Under the pieces are notes generated by a model, which was not told the DNA's origin, did no database searches, and worked only from the letters and a program-made list of their open reading frames with translations. From Veronia nyctiphanis (lineage in GTDB: Bacteria; Pseudomonadota; Gammaproteobacteria; Enterobacterales; Vibrionaceae): DNA of 64,000 bases. Numbering within the stretch: position 1 is the first letter of the stretch; each line of letters starts with the position of its first letter. Both the position numbers and the translations under genes were made by a program. The stretch is taken from contig NZ_PEIB01000015.1 in NCBI RefSeq assembly GCF_004116385.1, positions 53,982-117,981 of the forward strand, read 5' to 3'. Positions 1-9,493 of this stretch are shown piece by piece.

Positions 1-677
1 ATAGCGCCATTCTCGAATGCCAGTGTTATCCCGACAGAATCTTCGACATCGAAATTTCGGTGCCGATTGGATGCAATGGCCTGAACCGCGGTGATTTCAC
101 CACACATGTAGCGAAGGTTACCGATATCATGGATCAGGTTGATCAGAATAGGTCCACCGCCTTCCTGCGTTCGCCATTTCGCTGCGAGAAAATACTCATC
201 GGGTTTGTAGAAAAGCGCACTGCCATTCACCGCCACCACATCTCCCAGCACACCTGAGTCAATCACCTCGCGTGTCCGCTGCATAATGGGGCTATGCATG
301 CGGTGGTGACCAATAAGTATGCTGTTGAATATTTCCTCGGACCGTGACGCGAGATTAACCAGTGTGTTGGCTTCTGATACTGAGTGAGAAATCGGTTTTT
401 CAATCAAAACCGGTATCCCTGCCTCAATACAAGCCATGGCTTGTTCGACATGCAAGCTGTTAGGGGTGGCGAGAATAACCCCATCGACTTCTAACACTGA
501 AATGAGGTCAGAAAGCTTCGAAAAGTGGGGAACATGATGCTCCTCTGCGAGTAACTTGCTCTCCTCAAACGGGTCGACGATTGCGACCAGATTGCAGCTG
601 TCACTGGCTTTTATTAGGCGAATATGGCTTTTACCTATCAGTCCAGCGCCAACGACGGCGAGGTTTAACATCTCCAT
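1..677 (-). CDS. Gfo/Idh/MocA-family NAD(P)-dependent oxidoreductase (3' end outside window)
   Basis: Reading the minus strand from an ATG at 677 (a second ATG lies at 671) gives an uninterrupted frame running off the window edge. The N-terminus carries a Rossmann dinucleotide-binding motif (VVGAGLIGKSHI, residues about 8-19), and further on there is the LIEKPIS motif whose Lys is the usual catalytic residue of the family. Such enzymes oxidise or reduce sugars, inositols or sugar acids with NAD(P). It lies next to a FadR-type regulator and a TRAP transporter, so its substrate is probably what that transporter imports; this is inference. The C-terminal part is not visible. Confidence 0.85.
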   Translation of the reverse strand, partial: MEMLNLAVVGAGLIGKSHIRLIKASDSCNLVAIVDPFEESKLLAEEHHVPHFSKLSDLISVLEVDGVILATPNSLHVEQAMACIEAGIPVLIEKPISHSVSEANTLVNLASRSEEIFNSILIGHHRMHSPIMQRTREVIDSGVLGDVVAVNGSALFYKPDEYFLAAKWRTQEGGGPILINLIHDIGNLRYMCGEITAVQAIASNRHRNFDVEDSVGITLAFENGA

Positions 678-730
678 TGGCTATGATTTTCCTTCTTCAA
701 GTAACCCTGTTTAGGGTGAAATGCATGATG

Positions 731-1375
731 TCAGTTATCTGGGTGAGACTGACTGATCCGAGAAACAAATCCTTCGAGGTGTTGCTTAATAGCAGTGACA
801 CAGGCAGTTAAATCCCGTTTTAATGCGGCATCCATGATGTCTGCATGTTCATCAATAATATGAATCCCTCTGAAGCCATTGGCACGGATGTCCATCATCA
901 CAAATTGACGGAATTGGTCGTAAATCTGCTTATGATAGTGCTTATGAAGATCAGAACCACAAGCCGCAATGAGGGCTGCATGGAATTCATAGTCGCAGCG
1001 ATGCCAAATCAAAAAGTTGTCATCGACACTCTCGCGCATCTTGCTCTCTACGTGCTCAAGTTTGTGGTGCGCAGCAACGAGATTGCTCTCCCACTCCATA
1101 TCACCATTGGCGAAAGACGCCTTCGCTCCGTCAGATTCAACGAGAATACGAAAGCGCGTCAGCTCTTCCATGCGTTTTGAGGAGTAGTTAAGAACACTGA
1201 ATCCTTTTTGTCCTTCGGCAACGATCAGTCCTTCACTCGATAAACGGGTCAAACTTTCGCGGATCAAGTTGACGCCACTGCCATATTTTTCTTTCAGCGA
1301 TTCAATTCTTAGCCGACTTCCCGGCTCAAATTCACCCATCAAAATGTCATTTCTCAGCGATTCATACAGGGTCAT
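731..1375 (-). CDS. GntR-family (FadR/FCD subfamily) transcriptional regulator
   Basis: The protein has 214 residues. An N-terminal winged helix-turn-helix (about 1-65, with LIRESLTRLSSEGLI as the recognition helix region) is followed by an all-helical FCD effector domain (about 70-205). The FCD domain has the spaced Asp and His residues (CDYEFHAAL) that bind metal and carboxylate ligands in this subfamily. It is divergent from the TRAP operon starting at 1702 and convergent in theme with the oxidoreductase at 677, so it most likely represses both and is induced by the transported sugar acid or a derivative. The ligand cannot be named from sequence. Confidence 0.85.
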   Translation of the reverse strand: MTLYESLRNDILMGEFEPGSRLRIESLKEKYGSGVNLIRESLTRLSSEGLIVAEGQKGFSVLNYSSKRMEELTRFRILVESDGAKASFANGDMEWESNLVAAHHKLEHVESKMRESVDDNFLIWHRCDYEFHAALIAACGSDLHKHYHKQIYDQFRQFVMMDIRANGFRGIHIIDEHADIMDAALKRDLTACVTAIKQHLEGFVSRISQSHPDN

Positions 1376-1701
1376 GCGTACAGATACCTTGTGCTAAAAC
1401 TAAATTATTATTCATATTATCAATGCTTTACTTGCCATTATTTCTCATTACTGCGCATTGGCCTTGGTCACTATTGAGTGTGATCAGCTTCTAAATTATC
1501 TAGGTTTACTATAAATCAAAAAATGACCCATAAAAGTAGAAATATAGGCTGTTTTTACATTTGAGACACATTTTGACAACACAGGGTTAAAGTCATCGTC
1601 TAGGCTAATGGCATATCAAACGGTGACATTACTCGCATTAAGGAGTGTCACTTCATTACCAGGAAGCGTGCTTATGCTGCTTCTGCACAAAGGAGTGTTT
1701 T
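1376..1701. other. Intergenic regulatory region between FadR-type regulator and TRAP operon
   Basis: This 326-base AT-rich divergent region must hold the promoters of both the regulator and the transporter operon. I see AT-rich tracts around 1490-1560 but no operator palindrome I would defend. The ribosome binding site AAAGGAGTG at 1689-1697 belongs to the downstream DctP gene. Confidence 0.4.
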
Positions 1702-2706
1702 ATGAAAGTGTTGTCGAAAGTGTCAGCGAAGGGGCTGAATCACTTCCTGAAGACTGCGACGCTGGTCGCAGGCTTAGTGTCAGTATCGGTCGCCAGTGCT
1801 GCTGATATTAAACTTCGCCTGTCAGCACCAAGCTCAGAGACTGACCAACGCGCTGTCGCACTGACAACTGTGTTTGGTCCCGGGGTAGCGAGCTTTGCCG
1901 AGTTTGAGCCTCACTGGAACGCATCTCTGTTCAAGCAAGGTACTGAACTTGAGGCGATTGCGCGTGGCAATCTTGACATGGCAATGGCGTCAGCACAGGA
2001 GCTGGCAGAGTTTATTCCTGAGTTTTCGATTTTCTCTGCAGGTTACATGCACCGTGACGCTGCCCATCAGGTCGCTGTGTTTAACGCAGATTTTATGGAG
2101 CCGTTAAAAGAGAAAGTGGAAGACACATTGGGTGTGAAGCTGCTGACTGTCATTTACCTTGGTCGTCGCCAGTTGAACCTGCGTGAAGACATGAAAGTGA
2201 GCACCCCCGCTGATTTGAAAGGGGTAAAACTCCGGATGCCGGGTTCTGAGGCATGGCAATTCTTAGGCAAAGCGCTGGGTGCCAACCCAACGCCAATGGC
2301 ATTTACTGAGGTATATACCGCCCTTCAGACGGGTGCTGTTGATGGACAGGACAACCCACTACCTACTGATAAAGATGCCAAGTTTTATGAGGTTACGAAA
2401 CAAATCGTGTTGACCAGTCACCTTGTTGATCTCAACTATCTGGCGATCTCGAAAAAGGTTTACGACAAGATGACACCTGCGCAACAGAAGCAGTTAGTGA
2501 AAGCAGCTAACGATGCCGCAGAGTTTGGTCGCAACAACCAACTGAAACTGGAATCTGAACTGGCAGATTTCTTCCGCGAACAAGGCCTGAAAGTGTATGA
2601 ACCAAATCTGGATGCGTTCCGCACACATGTACAAAAAGCGTATTTGGAATCAGATTTCTCTGATACCTGGCCTGAAGGTCTGGTAGAGAAAATAAATAAC
2701 CTGTGA
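1702..2706 (+). CDS. TRAP transporter substrate-binding protein (DctP family)
   Basis: The chosen start at 1702 follows AAAGGAGTG at good spacing and opens a signal peptide ending near VASAA; an upstream in-frame ATG at 1645 lacks such a site. The mature protein (about 305 residues) has the DctP fold. The segment KGVKLRMPGSEAWQFLGKAL contains the conserved Arg that pairs with the ligand carboxylate, and the following ANPTPMAFTEVYTALQTGAVDGQDNP stretch (read in parts) is the family hallmark. It captures an organic acid in the periplasm and delivers it to the membrane subunits encoded next. The ligand is unknown; a sugar acid is suggested by the neighbouring oxidoreductase. Confidence 0.92.
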   Translation: MKVLSKVSAKGLNHFLKTATLVAGLVSVSVASAADIKLRLSAPSSETDQRAVALTTVFGPGVASFAEFEPHWNASLFKQGTELEAIARGNLDMAMASAQELAEFIPEFSIFSAGYMHRDAAHQVAVFNADFMEPLKEKVEDTLGVKLLTVIYLGRRQLNLREDMKVSTPADLKGVKLRMPGSEAWQFLGKALGANPTPMAFTEVYTALQTGAVDGQDNPLPTDKDAKFYEVTKQIVLTSHLVDLNYLAISKKVYDKMTPAQQKQLVKAANDAAEFGRNNQLKLESELADFFREQGLKVYEPNLDAFRTHVQKAYLESDFSDTWPEGLVEKINNL

Positions 2707-2715
2707 GGGTAGCCT

Positions 2716-3219
2716 GTGAAAAGCATCCTTGATTGGATAAAGCGGATTGCAGACGGTGTTGCGGTCATTATGTTGGCCGCAATGTTCCTGATTTTCTGCG
2801 CACAAATACTTTCCCGTTATGTGTTTAATGCGCCTATAGGCTGGTCGTCTGAATTACTGCTCACACTGTGGTTGTGGGTGATTTTCTGGGCGGGTGCATT
2901 TTGCTTGCAGCACAAAGATCATATTCGCTTCGATTTGCTGTACCTGAATGTGCCAAACAAGGCAAAACGCGTGTTTCTGATTATTGCTGCTGTTGGCGTT
3001 ATCGTGGGTTTCGGAGCCAGTTTTTTGCCAACGTGGGACTACATCACTTTCTACAAAATCAAGAAAAGCGCCATCCTGAAATGGCGGCTTGATTATGTGT
3101 TCAGTATTTATGGGGTTTTCCTCGGAGTCATAATTCTTCGCTACGTCTACGACCTGATTCGCTATTTGAATCCAAACTTTGAGGTCGAAGACGACAAGGA
3201 CGGACAGGTGAAAGAATGA
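2716..3219 (+). CDS. TRAP transporter small membrane subunit (DctQ family)
   Basis: The gene starts at GTG 2716, nine bases after the DctP stop and preceded by GAGGG. It encodes 167 residues with four hydrophobic segments (about 16-38, 50-70, 85-105 and 125-148), the usual DctQ topology. The motif HKDHIRFDLL between the second and third segments is typical of the family. Its last four bases (ATGA) overlap the DctM start, indicating translational coupling. It forms the stator part of the Na+-driven TRAP permease. Confidence 0.9.
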   Translation: MKSILDWIKRIADGVAVIMLAAMFLIFCAQILSRYVFNAPIGWSSELLLTLWLWVIFWAGAFCLQHKDHIRFDLLYLNVPNKAKRVFLIIAAVGVIVGFGASFLPTWDYITFYKIKKSAILKWRLDYVFSIYGVFLGVIILRYVYDLIRYLNPNFEVEDDKDGQVKE

Positions 3220-4511
3220 GTCTAGCGTTAACACTTTGCTTGCTGGCGGTCTTTTTGCTGGCAGCGTTTGGTGCACCCGTATCATTCTCGATGATCATTG
3301 GTGCCATTGTATATCTTGCTGTCAGTGGACAAGACTTGGCGTTGGCCGGAGAGCAGATTATTCAGGGTTTTTACAACAGCTTTATTTTATTGGCTGTCCC
3401 CCTGTTTATTGCCGCTGCTAACATTATGAATGCTGGCAGTATCACCGACAGATTGCTTCAGTTTTGTGTGGCCATGGTTGGCCATTTACGTGGAGGGCTG
3501 GGACATGTAAATATCGTTTCAAGCCTGATATTTTCCGGTATGTCTGGCTCCGCGGTTGCTGATGCAGCAGGCGTTGGGCGTGTCATCATTAATATGATGA
3601 CCAAAGAGGGGCGTTATCCCCCAGCTTATGCTGCTGCTATCACTGCCGCATCTGCGACGATAGGACCGATCATTCCGCCATCCATCCCAATGGTTATCTA
3701 TGCGTTGGTCTCCGATACGTCTATCGGTTATCTGTTCATTGCAGGCCTAGTGCCGGGGCTGTTAATGGGCGTTGTTCTGATGGGGATGAATGGCTACCTT
3801 TCTCATAGAATGAATATCGTCAGAGAGCCTCGGACACCGCTGAAAGAGATCCCCGGTATTACCTTTCGTGCATTACCGACATTATTGATGCCAGCCATTT
3901 TGTTGTTTGGCATCTACGGTGGTGTCACCACACCGACGGAAGCTGCTGCTGTCGCTGCCGCCTACGCACTGATTCTGGCCGCAGTCGTTTACCGCTCTAT
4001 CAGCCTGAAGCAGCTGTATGCTGCGCTGAAGGAAAGTGCTTATTCCTCTGCATCCGTGGGGTTGGTGATAGGCTCAGCGCTGATCTTCAACTACATCATT
4101 GCAACAGAGAATGTGCCAACGTCGATTGCGAACTTAATTCAGGCGCTGGACTTGTCACCGATTCAGTTTTTACTGATGGTCAATCTGGTGTATTTAATGC
4201 TCGGTTTCGTACTTGATGCGACCACTGTGATACTGGTGATTGTGCCTCTGTTTATACCTGCATGTCGTGAACTGGGGATAGACTTGATTCACTTCGGGGT
4301 GATTACCATCGTTAACTTGATGATAGGACTGATAACACCGCCCTATGGTGTGTTACTGTTTGTGATAAACGGCACCACAGGCATACCATTGGCGGGGATA
4401 ATCAAGCAGGTGATACCCTTTATCGGTGTACTATTGGCAGCCCTGTTTACGATGATCATGTTGCCAGATGTCATTCTCTTTATGCCAAGGCTAATGGGGT
4501 ATCAGGGATAG
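3216..4511 (+). CDS. TRAP transporter large permease subunit (DctM family)
   Basis: A 431-residue polytopic membrane protein with about 11-12 hydrophobic segments. Family motifs are visible: GMSGSAVADAAGVG near residue 110, IGPIIPPSIP near 150 and TPTEAAAVAA near 240. It is the Na+-coupled transport subunit that works with the proteins encoded at 1702 and 2716. The start overlaps the DctQ stop by four bases and a strong terminator follows at 4538, so 1702-4511 forms one transcription unit. Confidence 0.93.
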   Translation: MSLALTLCLLAVFLLAAFGAPVSFSMIIGAIVYLAVSGQDLALAGEQIIQGFYNSFILLAVPLFIAAANIMNAGSITDRLLQFCVAMVGHLRGGLGHVNIVSSLIFSGMSGSAVADAAGVGRVIINMMTKEGRYPPAYAAAITAASATIGPIIPPSIPMVIYALVSDTSIGYLFIAGLVPGLLMGVVLMGMNGYLSHRMNIVREPRTPLKEIPGITFRALPTLLMPAILLFGIYGGVTTPTEAAAVAAAYALILAAVVYRSISLKQLYAALKESAYSSASVGLVIGSALIFNYIIATENVPTSIANLIQALDLSPIQFLLMVNLVYLMLGFVLDATTVILVIVPLFIPACRELGIDLIHFGVITIVNLMIGLITPPYGVLLFVINGTTGIPLAGIIKQVIPFIGVLLAALFTMIMLPDVILFMPRLMGYQG

Positions 4512-4537
4512 ACATCGTAAGTTATTCAGTTATAAAA

Positions 4538-4568
4538 AAAGGAGCCTGTGTAGGCTCCTTTCTTCTTT
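4538..4568 (+). terminator. Rho-independent terminator of the TRAP operon
   Basis: The stem AAAGGAGCC (4538-4546) pairs perfectly with GGCTCCTTT (4553-4561) around a six-base loop and is followed by a T-rich tail. The A-rich 5' flank means it could also work on the minus strand for the gene ending at 4605. Confidence 0.85.
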
Positions 4569-4604
4569 CTATCATCTCAGGTACGTGAGTACACATTGCA
4601 TTGG

Positions 4605-5219
4605 TCATGCGGGTGTTTCGTTCAATGCGCTTAAATTCAACTCTATGCTGTCTTGCTCGTCTGATGTCAGTATCAAAGAAAGGCGTGATAGCAGCTCTTC
4701 CTTTGAACATGTGACCATAAAGTCATGTACTGAAGAACGGTTTTCTGCAACCACCAGATTACCGTCGTTGATACTTATTGAGGCAATATCAGCAATTTTA
4801 ATGTCTGTGCGGGATTCGGGGAAAGCAGAGTGAATAACCAGATTATTACCGTTTCGGCTGACTGATTTACGGGCTTTCTGGCGAATTTTCGTAATAAGGC
4901 TGCACTGTCGGTATCCAGCAAAAAATATCATACAAATTGCTATGTGAAAGCCATGGCTTAGCGAGAGGCTTCCGAAATAAATGTGATTGGCGATATGGCC
5001 GAAAAAGAGGGCGGAAGAAAAAAGAAAATAAAGGCTATCACAACAGAAAAACCCGTTTCGTCGCTGGTTAAGCAAATAATAAATAAAAAACGATACGCCA
5101 CTAATTAAAAAAAGGCCGAATGCTGGGGGGGATAAACCATTTTCGAGTGTTTCGTTGATGGCACTGAGTAAGATAAAACTCGACATGGCTGCAAACATGG
5201 CCTGTATGACATACTGCAT
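4605..5219 (-). CDS. Hypothetical membrane protein with C-terminal soluble domain
   Basis: The start at 5219 is preceded on the minus strand by AAGGAG with good spacing; longer readings to 5306 have no such site. Of about 204 residues, the first 125 contain four hydrophobic segments. The rest is a soluble domain with the segment IKIADIASISINDGNLVV, suggesting a small beta-rich cytoplasmic domain of the kind that sets membrane thresholds in sensory proteins; that reading is speculative. I do not recognise the family. It is a monocistronic gene facing the TRAP operon terminator. Confidence 0.6.
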   Translation of the reverse strand: MQYVIQAMFAAMSSFILLSAINETLENGLSPPAFGLFLISGVSFFIYYLLNQRRNGFFCCDSLYFLFSSALFFGHIANHIYFGSLSLSHGFHIAICMIFFAGYRQCSLITKIRQKARKSVSRNGNNLVIHSAFPESRTDIKIADIASISINDGNLVVAENRSSVHDFMVTCSKEELLSRLSLILTSDEQDSIELNLSALNETPA

Positions 5220-5346
5220 GAAAAACTCCTTCGCTTGCCTAACAATTAAGACGTTATGCAAACTGGCGCATTTTTCCCACTCTTTACGTTGACGCTTGTG
5301 ACGCATTTCTCCTCAATAGAGTGATTGATAAGAGAATTATCACCCC

Positions 5347-5910
5347 TTAACTGTGATGAACATTCCATGGCAAAACAAAGACCTCTGGCCAGCGTCGTTT
5401 AAACCCGTCAGTCATTTTCAAATAACTTTCCTCAGACATCGCCATTTTATTGGGTCTGACGGTCATGGAAAACAAGTCATCGAGACCATAGGCAGAAAAC
5501 ACCTCAATGTTTCCGTTTACCGATTTAACGCCAATTGAAAACGCAGGCAGCCATGACGCGATACCGTCTTCCGTCTTTTGATAAGGGGTTATTGTGTGTC
5601 CAAACTTTCTGGGGTACCACTCATGTACTATCGCCTGATTTTTCACATCAACCGGAATAGAGTGAGTGATTCGCCGGGTAATCTGAGTTTCATAAAAAGA
5701 TTCAGTTAATGCTCTCTGGTCGTCGAAGTAGACAATATCGAAGTCCTTAACTTTATTGAGCAAAGGTAAACCTAGTAGGTGATTCCATACGCATTGAGTT
5801 ATCGCGCCACCTGCGAGGTAGTAATTCGGCAATGCGATTTTTTCACAAATACGGAGTGTCTCGGTGATCTCTGCGCTAGTGGTAATGATATCGATGAGTC
5901 TTTGTTTCAT
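5347..5910 (-). CDS. Nucleotidyltransferase-family protein
   Basis: The start at 5910 is preceded by GAGGAATC; an in-frame ATG at 5931 is less well placed. The 187-residue protein has a nucleotidyltransferase-like core: YYLAGGAITQCVWNHLLG (a G-rich glycine loop) followed by VKDFDIVYFD, whose two Asp residues match the metal-binding DxD of the superfamily. The C-terminus has VRPNKMAMSEESYLKMTDGF, as in the conserved nucleotidyltransferase family of about 180-190 residues (PF06042-like). The substrate is unknown. It stands alone. Confidence 0.7.
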   Translation of the reverse strand: MKQRLIDIITTSAEITETLRICEKIALPNYYLAGGAITQCVWNHLLGLPLLNKVKDFDIVYFDDQRALTESFYETQITRRITHSIPVDVKNQAIVHEWYPRKFGHTITPYQKTEDGIASWLPAFSIGVKSVNGNIEVFSAYGLDDLFSMTVRPNKMAMSEESYLKMTDGFKRRWPEVFVLPWNVHHS

Positions 5911-6169
5911 AGTGATTCCTCGAATTGTCATCGTTAAATTTACCTGAGTAACATGCGTATGCAGTCACGCAGAAAGAACACTGCGAGTCAGTTAATATTT
6001 ACTGGTTGCTACCGAATTGTCGCATGTGTGAGGCAAGTGAAAGACTGACGAAAGTGCAACACATTAGATAAGCCTAATGATGAATATCAACGTCACTTGG
6101 TGCAGTATGGACTGAGTATGGATATAACTGCTGAAGAGAAAGTCCTTCAATAATGACAGGGAGTGCAAC

Positions 6170-7219
6170 ATGAGCGAGTTCTTTTCTCAATCACCGGTGC
6201 TAGTGACAGGGGCTAATGGCTATGTCGCATCATGGATCGTTAAAAAACTGCTGGATGCGGGCAACACGGTTCACGCAACGGTAAGAGATCGTGATAACGA
6301 GGACAAAGTCGGACACCTTAAGGCAATGGCAGCGTCTTCGGGGGGAAAACTTTGTCTATTTAACGCCAATTTGTTAGATGAAGGTGCTTACGATGAAGCC
6401 ATTTTAGGTTGTGAAATAGTCTTTCATACAGCGTCTCCTTTTGTCGTACGTGGTGTGAAGGACAATGAGAAAGATTTACTTGAACCTGCAAAGCTCGGTA
6501 CAAAGAACGTGCTTGATGCGGTGAATCGAACTGAAACCGTCAAGCGTGTTGTATTGACCTCGAGCGTTGCTGCGATTTATGGCGACAGTGAGGATCTTCA
6601 GCATGCAGGTAAATCCGCCTTTGATGAAACTGATTGGAATTTGTCGAGCTCTGCGGTTCATCAGCCTTACTCCTATTCAAAAACCATTGCTGAACAGCTT
6701 GCGTGGCAAATGAATAAAGGGCAAAACCGCTGGCAATTGCTTACCATTAATCCCGGTCTTGTGCTTGGCCCAACGCTTGGTAATACCGGCAGTGAAAGTA
6801 TGCGAATATTTAAAGACCTTTATGACGGCAAGCTTTTCCCTGCCGCGCCTGATTTAACGTTCGGTATTGTCGACGTTCGGGATGTGGCTAAAGCGCACCT
6901 TCTGGCAGCATTTACAGAGAATGCCTCAGGGCGTCATATCACGGTAGCGGGCACTATGAGCTATCTCGATATCGCAACAGTACTCAGAGAGCACTTCAAA
7001 GACAAAGCGAAGTTGACGCCAAAGTTTACTGCGCCCAAATCGATACTCTGGCTGGTGGCGCCGCTGTTCGGGATAACTCGCGCGTTTATTAGCAAGAATG
7101 TTGGCTACAAGCTAGCGTTTGACAACAGCTATATTCAACGCGATTTGGGGATGAAATTTGATGATTTAGATAAATGTCTTATTGATCACTTCGCGCAGGT
7201 TATTGGAACCAAAAATTAA
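6170..7219 (+). CDS. NAD-dependent epimerase/dehydratase (extended SDR, dihydroflavonol-reductase-like)
   Basis: A 349-residue extended short-chain dehydrogenase. VLVTGANGYVASWIVKKLL (residues about 10-28) is the nucleotide-binding glycine motif, LTSSVAAIYG carries the active-site Ser, and PYSYSKTIAEQ carries the catalytic YxxxK. The overall arrangement resembles dihydroflavonol-4-reductase and methylglyoxal/aldehyde reductases. An AGGGAG site precedes the ATG. It is monocistronic, and the natural substrate is probably an aldehyde or ketone but cannot be named. Confidence 0.88.
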   Translation: MSEFFSQSPVLVTGANGYVASWIVKKLLDAGNTVHATVRDRDNEDKVGHLKAMAASSGGKLCLFNANLLDEGAYDEAILGCEIVFHTASPFVVRGVKDNEKDLLEPAKLGTKNVLDAVNRTETVKRVVLTSSVAAIYGDSEDLQHAGKSAFDETDWNLSSSAVHQPYSYSKTIAEQLAWQMNKGQNRWQLLTINPGLVLGPTLGNTGSESMRIFKDLYDGKLFPAAPDLTFGIVDVRDVAKAHLLAAFTENASGRHITVAGTMSYLDIATVLREHFKDKAKLTPKFTAPKSILWLVAPLFGITRAFISKNVGYKLAFDNSYIQRDLGMKFDDLDKCLIDHFAQVIGTKN

Positions 7220-7521
7220 ATAAATTTTTAATGGGTTAAGTCTAGATGGTTTCACGCTTAAAAGAAGCGAGTTACTCTTAATAATAGAACCTTAACCTAT
7301 TCCTTAATTCTTTATTTATAGTTTTTATATTAAAAGTATACTTTTCAATCATTAGATAATACTTATTAACGGCTTTTTATTTTATTAAAAACTAATGATA
7401 CAAAAATATATACTCACTTCATATTAAAAAGATAAATAAGATTAATTTTATAAAACTAAACGAATAAGTGATCGACGGAATCGTTCATAAAGTGAAACAA
7501 CGTCAGTAATGGAGATAAAGC
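7220..7521. other. Strongly AT-rich intergenic region
   Basis: About 300 bases of unusually AT-rich sequence precede the orphan gene at 7522. No coding frame, repeat or hairpin of note is visible. The last 20 bases contain a GGAGATAAAG ribosome binding site for the next gene. The base composition contrasts with the upstream SDR gene and fits recently acquired DNA or a strong silenced promoter region. Confidence 0.5.
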
Positions 7522-8781
7522 ATGGCGAACTACTATAAGCCTGAAATAAGAAACAATAGACCACAGCAATCTAGCCAAGGCCAGTTGAGCCCTATAAATC
7601 AACCACGTGATAATAGGAGAGCATTCTCAGGACGTCGCACTCCTGCTGCTCCCCGCCCCGCAGCTGCCCCCCAAAATCCATCATCTAGCACATCTAGAAG
7701 AAACGCAAATAACGTACATATAGATAGAACGATTAAGGACGGAGTCACAGCAGGTAGCTTAGGCAAAGCATTTTATGGAAATGCCACAGGTAATGCAGTG
7801 GGCAATCAACCGCTTTTTTCTACTGCAACACAGGCAAATAACGTTCGGAATGAAGTTTTCAAAGGACTAAGTTTAAGGGCCGGTGAGCGTCTAAGCGATG
7901 GGGATAGGTCGAAGCTTGCAGGAGCTCTAACAAATGTAGTCGTTAGGACGGGGGACACTGCTGATCAGCAGTTACTCAATACTCAATTACCGATAAAGCT
8001 AGACTTGGCAACTGGTACCCAAGACTTTATTAACAAAGCAAAATCTGGAAAAGTAACTGTTGGAGATGTACTTGCTCAACCTGGAGATTTTGTTTTGGGC
8101 GGCAAAGGTGTTAACGATGCCATTGGAGACTATCTGGCTGACCCTAACAGTGCGAAGAAGTTAGCGAAAGTAGTTACTAATGTGGTCGTTGCTAAGTTAC
8201 AGCAATTTGCTCCATTTTCACCGGCCCTATCGGAAATTGCTGAAATAGTGGCACGAAACATTATTGATAATCCTGCACTTCAGGATTTTTGGAATATTGC
8301 CAGCGGGATACTCAAGCAAACTGGTGTAGCAGGTCTTCTTAAACCTCTTAATAACTTTGTTTCTCAACCTGCTCCTGAGCCTATTTCTGACATTTATCGC
8401 TCAATCGGAAATGGGGTCAAAGCTGCAGAAAATATTACAGGTAATGCCATTGAGACTGTTCTCCGTGGAGCAGGTGGAATTACTCGCGGTAATTTTGATG
8501 CAATAAAAAGCATAGCACCTCAGCTAGCAGAAACATTTCGTGGTCTTATCCAGGAGCCAGCACGACAATTCCGACAATTTTTCGGAGCAGTCCGTCAGGG
8601 AGCAGAAAATGTTGTTAGAGGGTTTCAAAATGTGGCAAGGCAAACCGCCAGAAACGTTAATCATGGAGTTCAGCAAATCCAGAGGGGCGCTACACAGACA
8701 TTGAATGGTCTCTCGCGGGTAATTAATGATTTAAATCCGTTTACTCCACATCCGGCAAGGCGTGGTCGAGGTTACGCATAG
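7522..8781 (+). CDS. Unrecognised 419-residue protein with Arg/Pro-rich N-terminus and amphipathic Arg/Gln-rich C-terminus
   Basis: I do not recognise a family. The ATG follows GGAGATAAAG. Residues 1-70 are disordered-looking and rich in Pro, Gln, Arg, Ser and Asn (for example TPAAPRPAAAPQNPSSS). Residues about 75-280 look globular, with repeated motifs such as GNATGNAVGNQ and ITGNAIETV, and two similar stretches, LTNVVVRTGD and VTNVVVAKLQ. Residues about 330-405 form a charged amphipathic helix series (RQFRQFF, ENVVRGFQNVARQTARNV). There is no signal peptide or clear membrane span. An AT-rich promoter region and its own terminator isolate it. The disordered N-terminus with a helical C-terminus recalls secreted effectors or structural proteins, but this is only a resemblance. 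Confidence 0.7.
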   Translation: MANYYKPEIRNNRPQQSSQGQLSPINQPRDNRRAFSGRRTPAAPRPAAAPQNPSSSTSRRNANNVHIDRTIKDGVTAGSLGKAFYGNATGNAVGNQPLFSTATQANNVRNEVFKGLSLRAGERLSDGDRSKLAGALTNVVVRTGDTADQQLLNTQLPIKLDLATGTQDFINKAKSGKVTVGDVLAQPGDFVLGGKGVNDAIGDYLADPNSAKKLAKVVTNVVVAKLQQFAPFSPALSEIAEIVARNIIDNPALQDFWNIASGILKQTGVAGLLKPLNNFVSQPAPEPISDIYRSIGNGVKAAENITGNAIETVLRGAGGITRGNFDAIKSIAPQLAETFRGLIQEPARQFRQFFGAVRQGAENVVRGFQNVARQTARNVNHGVQQIQRGATQTLNGLSRVINDLNPFTPHPARRGRGYA

Positions 8782-8804
8782 CTTTAAACATCACTTTTCT
8801 AAAC

Positions 8805-8828
8805 AAGCCCAGAAAAGCTGGGCTTTTT
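8805..8828 (+). terminator. Rho-independent terminator of the orphan gene
   Basis: AAGCCCAG (8805-8812) pairs perfectly with CTGGGCTT (8818-8825) around a five-base loop, followed by a run of T. Confidence 0.88.
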
Positions 8829-9095
8829 ACAAACATACCTAGTAAGGTCAAAAGTGTTGCCTATTTTTAGCTGCGTCATCAAAAGAAGCTTTACTAGGTA
8901 TTTAAAAGGCTAGATCTAGATAAATATCGAAGGGAAATTTAGCAGCTACTTCTCTAGAATATATTTTAGTATTTATTAAAAAACACTAACAAAGTTTTTA
9001 GCACTGACTAGCCAAAAGAGATGCTCAAGTTAGGTCAAGCAAAGATGGATGATAAGCTTCTTTGCTTGATTTAGATTCCTAGATTTAAATTCTTA

Positions 9096-9482
9096 TTAGT
9101 CGATCAACGGATATACGCCATTTTCATCGTGCGTTTCATTGCCAGTGATGGGCGGGTTGAAAACACAGGCCATCACCATGTCTTCACCGTCAAACGCGCG
9201 TAAAAAATGCTCATCGTGTTTATCCAGAATGTAAAGTGTGCCCGGCTCAATGGGGTACGTTTTGTCGCCAATCACCTCAATTTCACCGGTGCCTGACATG
9301 CAGTAGACAGACTCAAGGTGATTTTTATAGTGGATATGGGTTTCCGTACCCTTGTAGATCGTGGTGATATGGAAAGAAAAGCCCATCTTGTCATCTTTGA
9401 GCAGCATTCTTACGCTTTCCCATGTTTCTGCAACAACCCGACGTTCGCTGTTTTTACACTCTTCTAGCGTTCTGACAATCAT
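9096..9482 (-). CDS. ectC: L-ectoine synthase EctC
   Basis: A 128-residue cupin that cyclises N-gamma-acetyl-L-2,4-diaminobutyrate to the compatible solute ectoine in the cytoplasm. The family pattern is clear: an N-terminal MIVRTLEE, the cupin core around [19 protein letters not shown] with metal and substrate ligands, and [17 protein letters not shown]. Length and ends match the usual EctC. It is the last gene of ectABC, 11 bases after ectB, and no aspartokinase gene follows it. Confidence 0.97.
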   Translation of the reverse strand: MIVRTLEECKNSERRVVAETWESVRMLLKDDKMGFSFHITTIYKGTETHIHYKNHLESVYCMSGTGEIEVIGDKTYPIEPGTLYILDKHDEHFLRAFDGEDMVMACVFNPPITGNETHDENGVYPLID

Positions 9483-9493
9483 CGTTCAATCCC

